Source: Desulfocapsa sp.
GTDB taxonomy: Bacteria; Desulfobacterota; Desulfobulbia; Desulfobulbales; Desulfocapsaceae
Reading direction: 5' to 3'
Length of the DNA: 7,428 bases
NCBI GenBank assembly: GCA_029942265.1
Contig: JAOZTO010000114.1
Span: 1 to 7,428, forward strand
Below the pieces are notes generated by a model. The model saw nothing but the letters and a program-made list of their open reading frames with translations. It made no database searches and was not told where the DNA came from. The position numbers were made by a program, and so were the translations under genes. Below are positions 1 to 7,408 of the stretch, one piece after another (position 1 is the first letter of the stretch; each line of letters opens with the position of its first letter).

Positions 1-11
1 TGCTCGATAAC

Positions 12-57
12 AAGTAAATATTTTAGCCTGTTTTTAACCCAACCCGAATATTTACTT
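12..57 (-). repeat. 11-bp perfect inverted repeat overlapping the clpA stop codon
   Basis: AAGTAAATATT at 12-22 is the exact reverse complement of AATATTTACTT at 47-57, with a 24-base spacer. In clpA mRNA the first arm begins at the last codon (AAG, Lys) and includes the TAA stop. The stem is nearly all A-T and no U-tract follows on the minus strand, so it is not a classical intrinsic terminator. It could be a 3'-end hairpin that stabilises the mRNA, a protein-binding palindrome, or chance. The spacer holds a tandem GGGTTGGGTT on the minus strand. The rest of the left edge (1-51) shows no gene. Confidence 0.5.
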
Positions 58-2322
58 CCCATACGAAAATGTCAACTTCTTATTACGCAAACCAACTGTC
101 ACACAGCCGCCCCCCACAAGATCACCAAATAAAATCTCATCGGTAAGAACATCTCCAATTTCCTTTAAAATCAGACGACGTAACGGTCGGGCACCAAATG
201 CCGGTTCATAACCTTTCTTTGCTAGCCAGCTTTTGGCTGCTGCTGTCAGACTGATCGTCACTTTACGTTCAGCAAGTTGTAGCTCAAGTTCTGTGATCAT
301 CTTGTCTACTACTTTCTCAACAGCCTTTGGCTTTAGCTCTGCAAAGGAAATAATTGCATCAAGACGATTCCTGAATTCGGGTGAAAATATGTTCTTCAAA
401 GCTTTTTGTTCACGTCCCTTTGTCTCAGCAACAAAACCTATGGGGGCTTTTGACATCTCCATAGCCCCTGAATTACTGGTCATGATGATAATAACATTTC
501 TAAAATCTGCTCGTCTTCCGGAATTATCCGTCAGTGTGGAATGATCCATCACCTGCAACAGTATTGAATAAATATCAGGATGCGCTTTTTCTATTTCATC
601 AAGCAGAAGTACTGAATAAGGATGCTTTCGAATTGCCTCTGTCAGCAATCCGCCCTGATCAAAACCAACATATCCAGGAGGTGCCCCAATAAGTCTTGCC
701 ACAGCATGTTTCTCCATATATTCACTCATATCAAAACGCTCAAAATGAATTGAAAGCTGTTCTGCAAGCTGTCGTGCAACTTCTGTTTTTCCTACACCGG
801 TAGGCCCTGCAAAGAGAAAACTTCCGGTGGGACTATCAGGATTTCCAAGACCTGCCCGAGATCGTTTTACTGCCGTGACAACTGCATTAATCGCATCATC
901 CTGTCCAAAGATGACCTTTTGCATAGATCCAGCCAGTTCTTTTAAAGAAAACAGTTCGGCACTTGACCCACTTTTGGCAGGAACCCTCGCCATACGGGAG
1001 ACAACATTCTCCACATCCCTTACTCGCACAACTTTTCCTGTTTTTCCGGCCATGCGAAATGCGGAACCAACTTCGTCCATAATATCAATGGCTTTATCAG
1101 GTAAAAAGCGATCATTTATGTAGCGATCAGCTAACTCCGCCGTGGCGCGAATAGCCGGTTTTGAATAGACGACAGTATGATGATCTTCATAACGTGACTG
1201 TAGCCCTTTAAGAATACGCCGTGTTTCATCAACAGAAGGCTCTTCAACATCGATTTTCTGAAACCTTCGGGATAGTGCCCGATCTTTCTCAATATGGTTT
1301 TTATGCTCTTCGTAAGTCGTAGAACCTATGCAGCGCAATGTTCCAGCCTGGAGTGCCGGTTTGAGTAGATTAGAAGCATCCATGGACCCACCACTGGTTG
1401 ATCCGGCACCAACGATGGTGTGCATTTCATCAATAAACAAAATAGCATTATCCTTACGCTCAACTGCCGAAATAACGCCCTTAATACGTTTCTCAAAATC
1501 ACCACGATACTTTGTGCCGGCAACCATATTTCCCATATCCAGCAGAAATATTTCTACATCCTGTAGCAGATCAGGAACCAGTGCTTTGTTTCCAGCTTCT
1601 CGTTCTTTACTATCTGCGTCAATAAGAAGAGCCAGCCCTTCTGCAATTGCTGTTTTTCCCACACCAGGCTCACCAACCAGTAAGGGGTTGTTTTTTCTAC
1701 GGCGACAGAGCACCTGCATCATTCGATGTACTTCATTTTTCCGGCCAATAAGGGGGTCAAGCTTTCCCTTTGCTGCAAGATGTGAATAATTAACAGTGAA
1801 TTCCTGGAGTATTTTTTCATCTTTATCGGCTTTTTTATCGCCAGCAGATTTAGATGCATCAGGCATTTTAGACAATGGTTCTGTTTGTAAACCATCGGGC
1901 AGGCCATGGGAAATAAAATCAACAACAGACATTCGCCCCAAACCTTCAGAGCCAAGAAAAAACACAGCATGAGATTCCGCTTCCGAGAAAATAGAAACCA
2001 GCACATCACTGCTATCCACTTCTTTTTTACCACAGCTCTGAACATGGGCGACAGCACGCTGTAACACACGATTAAAGGCAACCGTCTGAGCAGGTTCACC
2101 CTGGACTTCAGGGCTGTGAATGGGAAGTTCTCCTGTAAAAAACGATTCCAGTCTATTTTTCAGGCTGCTTGTTGATCCACCACACTCCTGAATAATATAG
2201 TCTGCCAGATCGTCGTAGAGTAAACCATAGAGCATATGCTCCACAGTAACATATTCATGATGATGATTTTTCGCTTCCCGAATAGCCCTTACCAGAGCTG
2301 TTTCCAATGCTTTGCTTATCAT
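52..2322 (-). CDS. clpA: ATP-dependent Clp protease ATP-binding subunit ClpA
   Basis: ClpA is the cytoplasmic AAA+ unfoldase that forms a hexamer, docks on ClpP and threads substrates into it using ATP. The 756-residue product matches the usual ClpA length (about 758 in E. coli). An N domain (about 1-145) is followed by a charged linker. The first AAA+ module has Walker A GEPGVGKT (217-224), Walker B LFIDE (295-299) and the pore loop KYRGD (271-275). The second has Walker A GPTGVGKT (506-513), Walker B LLLDE (572-576), pore loop GYVG (550-553), sensor 1 TSN (615-617), arginine-finger segment EFRNRLD (649-655) and sensor 2 GARPLRR (710-716). An IGF tripeptide at 628-630 sits where ClpA and ClpX carry the ClpP-docking IGL/IGF loop. 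No long coiled-coil M domain is present, which argues against ClpB. The ATG lies 15 bases after the clpS stop, with AAGG ten bases upstream. All catalytic motifs look intact. ClpP is not in the window. Confidence 0.97.
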   Translation of the reverse strand: MISKALETALVRAIREAKNHHHEYVTVEHMLYGLLYDDLADYIIQECGGSTSSLKNRLESFFTGELPIHSPEVQGEPAQTVAFNRVLQRAVAHVQSCGKKEVDSSDVLVSIFSEAESHAVFFLGSEGLGRMSVVDFISHGLPDGLQTEPLSKMPDASKSAGDKKADKDEKILQEFTVNYSHLAAKGKLDPLIGRKNEVHRMMQVLCRRRKNNPLLVGEPGVGKTAIAEGLALLIDADSKEREAGNKALVPDLLQDVEIFLLDMGNMVAGTKYRGDFEKRIKGVISAVERKDNAILFIDEMHTIVGAGSTSGGSMDASNLLKPALQAGTLRCIGSTTYEEHKNHIEKDRALSRRFQKIDVEEPSVDETRRILKGLQSRYEDHHTVVYSKPAIRATAELADRYINDRFLPDKAIDIMDEVGSAFRMAGKTGKVVRVRDVENVVSRMARVPAKSGSSAELFSLKELAGSMQKVIFGQDDAINAVVTAVKRSRAGLGNPDSPTGSFLFAGPTGVGKTEVARQLAEQLSIHFERFDMSEYMEKHAVARLIGAPPGYVGFDQGGLLTEAIRKHPYSVLLLDEIEKAHPDIYSILLQVMDHSTLTDNSGRRADFRNVIIIMTSNSGAMEMSKAPIGFVAETKGREQKALKNIFSPEFRNRLDAIISFAELKPKAVEKVVDKMITELELQLAERKVTISLTAAAKSWLAKKGYEPAFGARPLRRLILKEIGDVLTDEILFGDLVGGGCVTVGLRNKKLTFSYGK

Positions 2323-2332
2323 AATAATTATA

Positions 2333-2336
2333 CCTT
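2333..2336 (-). promoter_or_regulatory. Shine-Dalgarno sequence of clpA
   Basis: On the minus strand AAGG follows the clpS TGA stop almost directly and lies ten bases before the clpA ATG. The spacing is slightly long but acceptable. It supports the chosen ATG and suggests that ribosomes finishing clpS could reinitiate on clpA. Confidence 0.5.
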
Positions 2337-2337
2337 A

Positions 2338-2640
2338 TCAAACCTCTTCCATGGTGCAGCGTAGCGGATACTCATTCTGCCTTGCAAGATCCTGGACAAC
2401 AGCTACTTTTGTTTCTGAAATTTCACGAACATACACTCCCGCAATACCAACACCTTCCTGATGCACATTCAGCATGATTTTGCTGGCCTCTAAAGTACTC
2501 TTCTTGAAAACTTTTTCCAGGATTGCAACCACAAATTCCATGGATGTGTAGTCATCATTATGCAATAGTACTTTATATAATGACGGCTCCTGAACCTTGT
2601 TTCGTTCCTTGACCGCTGTTGATCCTTTTCTTTCACTCAT
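2338..2640 (-). CDS. clpS: ATP-dependent Clp protease adaptor protein ClpS
   Basis: ClpS is the small adaptor that binds proteins with bulky hydrophobic N-terminal residues (N-degrons) and hands them to the ClpA N domain. The 100-residue product has the family layout. A flexible polar N-terminal tail (about 1-19) is followed by the core starting at YKVLLHNDDYTSMEFV. The Asn28-Asp29-Asp30 cluster, Met34 and His60 (in VHQEG) correspond to the N-degron pocket known from E. coli ClpS. The C-terminal half has the expected pattern, including GIAGVYVREISETKV. The ATG is 19 bases after the holA stop, with a weak GAGTG-type ribosome binding site upstream. The gene is immediately followed by clpA, the classical adaptor-unfoldase pair. 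Nothing appears truncated. Confidence 0.96.
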   Translation of the reverse strand: MSERKGSTAVKERNKVQEPSLYKVLLHNDDYTSMEFVVAILEKVFKKSTLEASKIMLNVHQEGVGIAGVYVREISETKVAVVQDLARQNEYPLRCTMEEV

Positions 2641-2659
2641 GACATATTCACTCGATATT

Positions 2660-4026
2660 TCATAATCTTTTCAACTTCAGCATTGTCAAAAACAGCTCTT
2701 CCAAAACAAGATCTGCCGCCAGAGGTGACCCTTTTAAACGAAATTCTGCCTTCAACAGCAGAGTAAGCATTTTTTGCAATGCAGTACAGGAAAATTTCTG
2801 TGCCTGGCTAAAAGACATAAAGAGTGCATAGGGATGCCCTTTCAGTACCTCACTCCATTCGCCACATTCCTTCAGTGCTGGGAGATATGTGTTTTGAAAT
2901 TGATTGGCATTCATACTCGGTTGCCATGATGGATTTGATCGAAGCTGAAAAGATCTCAATATCAGAAGTTTTCGCAAATAATTTCGCATGGTGGCAAGAA
3001 TTGCCAAACTATGTACTTCCTGGCCAAGTAGCCTGTGCAAGAGCACAAGAGTTCTGGCACCCTGTCTTTTTCCAAAGGCATCAGTGAGTTCATACAGGGC
3101 ATCTTCGCGAGTTCTTCCTACCATGGCATCCAGATCTTCCATGGTTATAGTATCACGATCATCAACGTAGAGGGCTAGTTTTTCGGTCTCCATCACCACG
3201 GCCACAGGATGAAAGCCTACCCTATCAAATAGGCTGTTAAGTGCCTGTGGTGCAATCTTTTTCTGGAAACCGGCAAGGGTTTTCAGCACCATTTCCCGTA
3301 GAATTTCCTTTTGACCTTTCTGCGCCGCAGCGTTAGTTAATAACGACACGGAACAGTCAACAACCACACCTTCTTTTTTATATAAGTAAATAATTGCTTA
3401 CGCTTATCAACGGCTTCAGCAGTAAGCAGCAGGATGTTATTGGGCGGAACACCTTTCTTAAATGCTTCCACATACCGGCCAGCAATATCAGCTGTGTTAC
3501 TTTTATTTTTGGGTAGGGAAATATTTTTGAGCAGGTCTGTTGTCCACTCAAGGCTTTCAGTAGGTTTTGCAAAAGCAAAGAGTTTATCCCATTGAGACGC
3601 ACTAATTTCATGCAATTGATCGTCTGCGCCCAACCCTGCAATGGAAAGAAATGAAAGCAGGTGTTTGCAACAGGCGGTGTCTTTTTTTGCATCATGGGCC
3701 TGTATAACTTTTTTCCAAATAGTAGCCGCTACAACTTTGGAATGAAACAATCTGCTGTCTGTTACCCGAAATATCTGCGTACCGGGAAGAAGGCTGAAAT
3801 TCATCAACTGCCCAAGCGTCTTACTACTATCTTCAGTGTCACCGTCAATTGTATTCACAACACCGCCTGATCCTGAAAGCAGGTGTTCTTCCAGGGAATC
3901 TGCGGCTTCGCGACAAAGAAATCTTTCTCCAAAGAAGAGGTATATCTGTATACATTCTCCGTCTATAGCAGTCTGTTCCAGTTGCTTCAACTGGGCCGGA
4001 AGTTCTGTACGTTTAATCAGTGACAT
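2660..4026 (-). CDS. holA: DNA polymerase III delta subunit (HolA), split by a -1 frameshift at A AAA AAG
   Basis: Delta is the clamp-loader subunit that opens the beta sliding clamp. The gene lies in two frames: 4026-3337 (229 residues if unshifted, ending in a non-homologous tail VWLLTVPCRY) and a downstream frame running to the TGA at 2660. Reading -1 at 3373-3379 joins them into a 455-residue protein across the natural family motif (ILLLTAEAVDKRKQLF, then YIKKEGVVVDCSVS). The N-terminal part has YLFFGERFLCREA (29-41), the typical start of the delta AAA+-like domain. The C-terminal part has the hallmark LALYVDDRDTITMEDLDAMV and the TDAFGKRQG, LLHRLLGQE and LAILATMRNYLRKLL helices. The chosen ATG (MSLIKRTELP) overlaps the upstream gene by 14 bases; the frame is open further upstream, but that stretch looks non-homologous. 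E. coli HolA is about 343 residues, so this protein is long, with most of the extra between residues 47 and 198. Family assignment is firm; whether the shift is programmed, a mutation or a sequence error cannot be told here. Confidence 0.88.
3373..3379 (-). other. Slippery heptamer A AAA AAG, probable -1 frameshift site in holA
   Basis: On the minus strand the zero-frame codons read ATA AAA AAG AAG, so the heptamer A AAA AAG is in the X XXY YYZ phase required for tandem -1 slippage. After a -1 shift the next codons are GAA GGT GTG GTT GTT GAC, which restore the conserved delta sequence. The downstream frame has a TAA at 3398-3400, only 19 bases upstream of the heptamer, and the zero frame stops at 3337-3339. 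The shift must therefore occur within about 60 bases, and this is the only obvious slippery site there. I saw no strong upstream Shine-Dalgarno stimulator and no convincing downstream hairpin. A seventh A, in the genome or added by polymerase slippage, would give the same product. Confidence 0.6.
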
Positions 4027-6427
4027 GATCCAGTGATTTTTGATCCATAATTTTATGTAAAATAGCGGGGAGCGATCCCGGTTGCAGATAATCTTCACCA
4101 AGCCCCTTCTTGAATATTGTAGATGAACGATCTGAGAGTTCATCCCAGCTTAAATCGCCATCGGCCTTAGCAACCGCTTCAAACAAAAACTCGTTGTAGG
4201 GATTGTTAATCACAGCCTTTCCAGTTCCAACCGTTGCCAGAATATCCACATTATTATTAAATAGTGTGGCAAGTTCGGAGTATGCGCGTATTCCGCCACA
4301 CGATCCAAGACTCATAAATCGTTGCTTTTTCATTAAATCTGCTGATGTAACCTTTCCGTCTTCCACAAGCTTTGAAATCGGATCTATCAACTGCTCCGTG
4401 CGCCAATAACTATGACCACGTTGGGCAAACATCTCATGCCCCCCTGTGAGAAACTGCTGCAAAAGTTTTTCCTGCAAAGCCTCTCCTTGAAACACAAATA
4501 CAGAATGGGATATTTCCGTACTGTTCACATTTTTCACCCAATCCAACACTAAGGGATTTCTTGACTGCAACCTGAACAGAGAGGAAAGCACCCGCCCAGG
4601 AGCTGATCTATACCCACTAAGCAGACCTGCCGCCTGAGATAAAACAGCTGTTGAAGCGCCAAGCCTAAACGATGTTGAAAGACGAGGCCTGTAGCCTTGT
4701 TTACTTAAAAACCGACAATTTGAAATGTAGGATTGTCTTCCATCATCATCATCGTGAAACACTGACAGACTGGATAGCAAGCCATCTGACTTCCATTCAG
4801 TAAAAGCCGTTTTCGCATAACTTTGTAGCGGAATTGCACCATGTTCATACATCATCATCTGGATACGAATCTTATCCACAGCTCCAACATATTCAGAATA
4901 ATATTCAAGATAATATTGTAAGATAACACGTAATTGAGTTGTGAACACAGTGTTTTGTTCGCTAATGGCAGCAAGCATTTCACCAATAAGATATGTGCGA
5001 GTATGAGGGTCGATTGTTTCGAGCAGTGTCATAAATGTTGCAGAAAAAAGTATCAGACTATTCTCATCTTGAAATGCTGATTGGATCACAAGATCCAGGA
5101 CTTTTTTCTGTTCGTGCGGATCAACCGGAAAAAACATTGCCAGTTTACCACGCTGTGCAAGGCTGATTATAAAATCTGAGACATGATTGTTCTTGGGATC
5201 AACTTCAAGCAGAAACTGTAGCAGGTTGGCTCCAAATCGTTCCTCGATTCGCTCCATCAACACAGGCACCAGAATATCTCGAAAGGATGAATCGTATAAT
5301 TCACTTCCTTTAGAAAGCAGAATATAGATATTTACAGTGGTCGTATCATAGGCGACCTGAACACGAGCCTTACTGGTCGCTTTTCGTAGTACAGTTATCG
5401 CCGCTCCCCTTTTTCCCTTCCCGAGGGCACTATAAAAAGCTCCTCTGTATTTTTCCCTAATCTTCCAGTCCAAGCGTTTCCACAGTGTATCAAGCCTGCT
5501 CACAGAGCTTGCATTGAGACTTGCGGCTGAGATTTCACGCCCTCTGATATCTGTTACAGAGTGCAGGTCATTTATCTTCCATGTTAAATAATCAGATGCC
5601 TCGGCAAGTCCCTTTAGAAGTAGTGCCTTCTCGGCAGGAGAACGCATAAAAAACAGTATCTCTTTCTCTTCCTGACTTGTATAGAAATAGGAATCCACCC
5701 AGGAATACGCCTGTTCAGGATCAATATCCTGCTGAAAAAGCCCCTTTGCATTCCAGGAGTCAGTTCTTGAAAGCCTAGAAAGCAGTGTCATAATCTCCAA
5801 CGCTTTATATGCGTTCATTGCATTAATCTGGCAACATTGTTCAGTTGCCCACTGTTGATTGGCATCCATACCTTCCAGTATATTCATGCCCTGCTCCACA
5901 CTTGCCCTGCTTTGACCCGGAAGAACAAGAAAAGCTTTCAATGCCCAACCAGCCGGTTCAGTCATATTTTGTATACGATCAACATAGGCAAGAAGTTGTG
6001 GAGCTGTCAATACATCGACCAGTTCAAATGCTGTCATAATACGCCCCTGAGAATATCCAAGGGTGTTGAGTTTCTCAAGATAGTTCCAGGATAATGCAAC
6101 ATTTACATTATTAAGCCTAACGAACTGTTCGAGAAGCAAAAGATGATCAAAAGGCACCTTGACAGTAATCAGTTTTCGTAATGTGTCCACCAGTTCGTCT
6201 GCGTTCGCACCATCAATCTGAGCAAAAGCCCTGAGGGCACGTTTATTGGTATAATCAAGCGCTAGGATCAGATCTTTGTTATACGCAAACAGATCATTAT
6301 CTTCACAAGCGACACGCTGGAACGCTTCAAGTGCTTCGCTGTACCCTTTGTCTTGTGCCATACCTGACAATGGGACGCTGAAAAGGATGAGCAATATCAT
6401 CGTAACTATGTTAGTTATATTTCGCAT
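4013..6427 (-). CDS. Large exported protein of unknown family with a possible C-terminal Cys-His peptidase-like domain
   Basis: Not recognised as a named family. The frame is open from an ATG at 6446-6448 (811 residues). I prefer the ATG at 6425-6427 (804 residues) because it gives a classical signal peptide: MRN, a hydrophobic core (about VTMILLILFSVPLSG), then MAQ before DKG. It also places AGGA about 12 bases upstream. The protein is therefore probably periplasmic or secreted. Residues about 35-550 (811-residue numbering) look mostly helical, with no clear repeat unit. The C-terminal third has VFHDDDDGRQSY (563-574), then HEMFAQRGHSY (671-681) and FMSLGSCGG (711-719). The order, with His679 and Cys717 38 residues apart and each preceded by a hydrophobic stretch, resembles the catalytic dyad of clan CD cysteine peptidases. 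This is inference from motif pattern only. The gene ends 14 bases inside holA, so the two are probably translationally coupled. The role is unknown. Confidence 0.8.
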   Translation of the reverse strand: MRNITNIVTMILLILFSVPLSGMAQDKGYSEALEAFQRVACEDNDLFAYNKDLILALDYTNKRALRAFAQIDGANADELVDTLRKLITVKVPFDHLLLLEQFVRLNNVNVALSWNYLEKLNTLGYSQGRIMTAFELVDVLTAPQLLAYVDRIQNMTEPAGWALKAFLVLPGQSRASVEQGMNILEGMDANQQWATEQCCQINAMNAYKALEIMTLLSRLSRTDSWNAKGLFQQDIDPEQAYSWVDSYFYTSQEEKEILFFMRSPAEKALLLKGLAEASDYLTWKINDLHSVTDIRGREISAASLNASSVSRLDTLWKRLDWKIREKYRGAFYSALGKGKRGAAITVLRKATSKARVQVAYDTTTVNIYILLSKGSELYDSSFRDILVPVLMERIEERFGANLLQFLLEVDPKNNHVSDFIISLAQRGKLAMFFPVDPHEQKKVLDLVIQSAFQDENSLILFSATFMTLLETIDPHTRTYLIGEMLAAISEQNTVFTTQLRVILQYYLEYYSEYVGAVDKIRIQMMMYEHGAIPLQSYAKTAFTEWKSDGLLSSLSVFHDDDDGRQSYISNCRFLSKQGYRPRLSTSFRLGASTAVLSQAAGLLSGYRSAPGRVLSSLFRLQSRNPLVLDWVKNVNSTEISHSVFVFQGEALQEKLLQQFLTGGHEMFAQRGHSYWRTEQLIDPISKLVEDGKVTSADLMKKQRFMSLGSCGGIRAYSELATLFNNNVDILATVGTGKAVINNPYNEFLFEAVAKADGDLSWDELSDRSSTIFKKGLGEDYLQPGSLPAILHKIMDQKSLDHVTD

Positions 6428-6486
6428 TTTTATTGAACATCCTAGCATCTTTTTTCAAAAATATTAATCTTTTTTGCGGAACACCA
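6428..6486. promoter_or_regulatory. Short AT-rich divergent intergenic region
   Basis: This gap between the two divergent starts must hold, or lie very near, the promoters of the minus-strand operon and of the transporter gene. It is very AT-rich and contains the 9-base sequence ATCTTTTTT twice (starting near 6447 and 6467). On the minus strand TAATAT (6462-6467) could be a -10 box, but the best -35-like TTCACT is 19 bases away, which is long. No convincing plus-strand sigma-70 pair was found. If the first ATG at 6448 is used for the exported protein, the gap shrinks to 38 bases. No operator could be identified. Confidence 0.25.
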
Positions 6487-7389
6487 GTGAAAACCAGTAA
6501 TACTCAAATACTCCCGATTCTCTGCCTACTGATAGCTATGTTTCTCTGGGGAAGCTCTTTTATTGCCCTGAAATTGGCTTTTGCACATTACCATCCCATG
6601 GTGGTGACTGCCGGAAGAATGGTGGTGGCATCCATCGCTTTCTTCTTTCTGCTTCCTCGTTTTAAAAATATTCGTATTCGCCACCAGGATTACAAGCTAC
6701 TCTGTTTTATGGCTCTCTGCGAACCATGTTTATACTTTATTCTTGAAGCTCTTGCTCTGAAAAACACTTCCGCATCTCAGGCATCAATGATCACAACTAT
6801 GCTCCCACTCCTGGTTGCAGTCTCATCAGCTCTGTATCTTTCTGAAAAATTTTCTTTAAAAAACATAATTGGCTTGGCTATTGCCATGATAGGAGCGCTT
6901 GGTCTCAGTATGGGTGGGGAAATCAGCGAACATGCCCCCGCTCCACTTCTTGGAAATTTCTATGAATTTCTGGCGATGATCTTCGCCACAGCATACACCA
7001 TTGCCATAAAAAAATTAACCAGCCGTTATTCCCCTCTTTTTCTCACTGCAGTACAGGCTTGGGTTGGAACACTCTTTTTTGCTCCCATTCTACTGTTCCC
7101 AGGTATCAATCTGCCAGCCACTTTTACCCTGTTGCCCACAGCGGCGACTATTTACCTTGGTCTGGCCGTTACCATCGTTGCATACGGCTCGTATAATTAT
7201 GCCCTTTCAAAAATGGATGCAGGAAAAGCTTCCGTTTACGTGAATCTTATTCCTCTTTTTACCATGCTGCTTGGATGGATAGTTTTCAAGGAATCCTTCA
7301 CGCCATTTCAATATCTTGCTGGAATTGTAATATTTTTTGGTGTTGGATTAAGTCAGAATTTTTGGATATCACCTAAAAAAATGCAATAA
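6487..7389 (+). CDS. EamA/DMT-superfamily membrane transporter
   Basis: The product is an inner-membrane protein of the drug/metabolite transporter superfamily with two EamA repeats and about ten hydrophobic helices. Typical landmarks are the first helix with MFLWGSSFIALKLAF (residues 18-32), the motif region ALKNTSASQASMI (90-102) at the family's A-L-x-x-x-x-A-x-x-A position, and an end-of-first-repeat PLLVAVSSALYLSEKFSLKN. The second repeat ends in NLIPLFTMLLGWIVFKES followed by a last helix (AGIVIFFGVGLSQ). I chose the GTG at 6487 because it gives 300 residues, the usual EamA size, begins just before helix 1 and has GCGGA nearby. The frame also opens at a TTG at 6433 (318 residues) with no ribosome binding site. 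EamA proteins export or import amino acids, nucleotides or other metabolites; the substrate cannot be deduced. It is transcribed divergently from the holA-clpSA operon and ends in a basic tail (PKKMQ). Confidence 0.93.
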   Translation: MKTSNTQILPILCLLIAMFLWGSSFIALKLAFAHYHPMVVTAGRMVVASIAFFFLLPRFKNIRIRHQDYKLLCFMALCEPCLYFILEALALKNTSASQASMITTMLPLLVAVSSALYLSEKFSLKNIIGLAIAMIGALGLSMGGEISEHAPAPLLGNFYEFLAMIFATAYTIAIKKLTSRYSPLFLTAVQAWVGTLFFAPILLFPGINLPATFTLLPTAATIYLGLAVTIVAYGSYNYALSKMDAGKASVYVNLIPLFTMLLGWIVFKESFTPFQYLAGIVIFFGVGLSQNFWISPKKMQ

Positions 7390-7395
7390 ATAATC

Positions 7396-7408
7396 GAAAA
7401 GTGTTTTC
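7396..7408 (+). terminator. Weak candidate terminator after the transporter gene
   Basis: Seven bases after the TAA stop, GAAAA and TTTTC form a short 5-bp perfect stem around a GTG loop, followed shortly by a TTTTT run at 7413-7417. The stem has a single G-C pair, so it would be weak as an intrinsic terminator. The window ends at 7428, so a better terminator could lie just outside. Confidence 0.25.

Noticed and set aside
1..51. Classical intrinsic terminator for clpA
   Set aside because: The inverted repeat is A-T rich and no U-tract follows on the minus strand, so it is reported only as a repeat.
1328..1789. A 153-codon plus-strand open frame opposite clpA
   Set aside because: Its Ser/Pro/Arg-rich composition is typical of an antisense shadow, and clpA on the other strand has unambiguous AAA+ motifs.
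2824..3170. Two plus-strand open frames of 87 and 60 codons opposite holA
   Set aside because: They lie antisense to the well-supported C-terminal half of holA and show no recognisable domain.
2660..3367. holA C-terminal half as an independent gene starting at GTG 3367
   Set aside because: It begins in the middle of the delta fold, and the SD-like AAGG is only about one base from the GTG. A frameshifted single gene explains the homology on both sides better, although internal initiation cannot be fully excluded.
4741..4755. Short CAT/ATC trinucleotide run as a microsatellite
   Set aside because: It is only about four units and encodes the acidic DDDD segment of the exported protein; too short to call a repeat.
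5837..6094. A Cys/His-containing plus-strand open frame opposite the exported-protein gene
   Set aside because: The apparent Cys/His richness comes from antisense reading; there is no spaced metal-binding motif or ribosome binding site.
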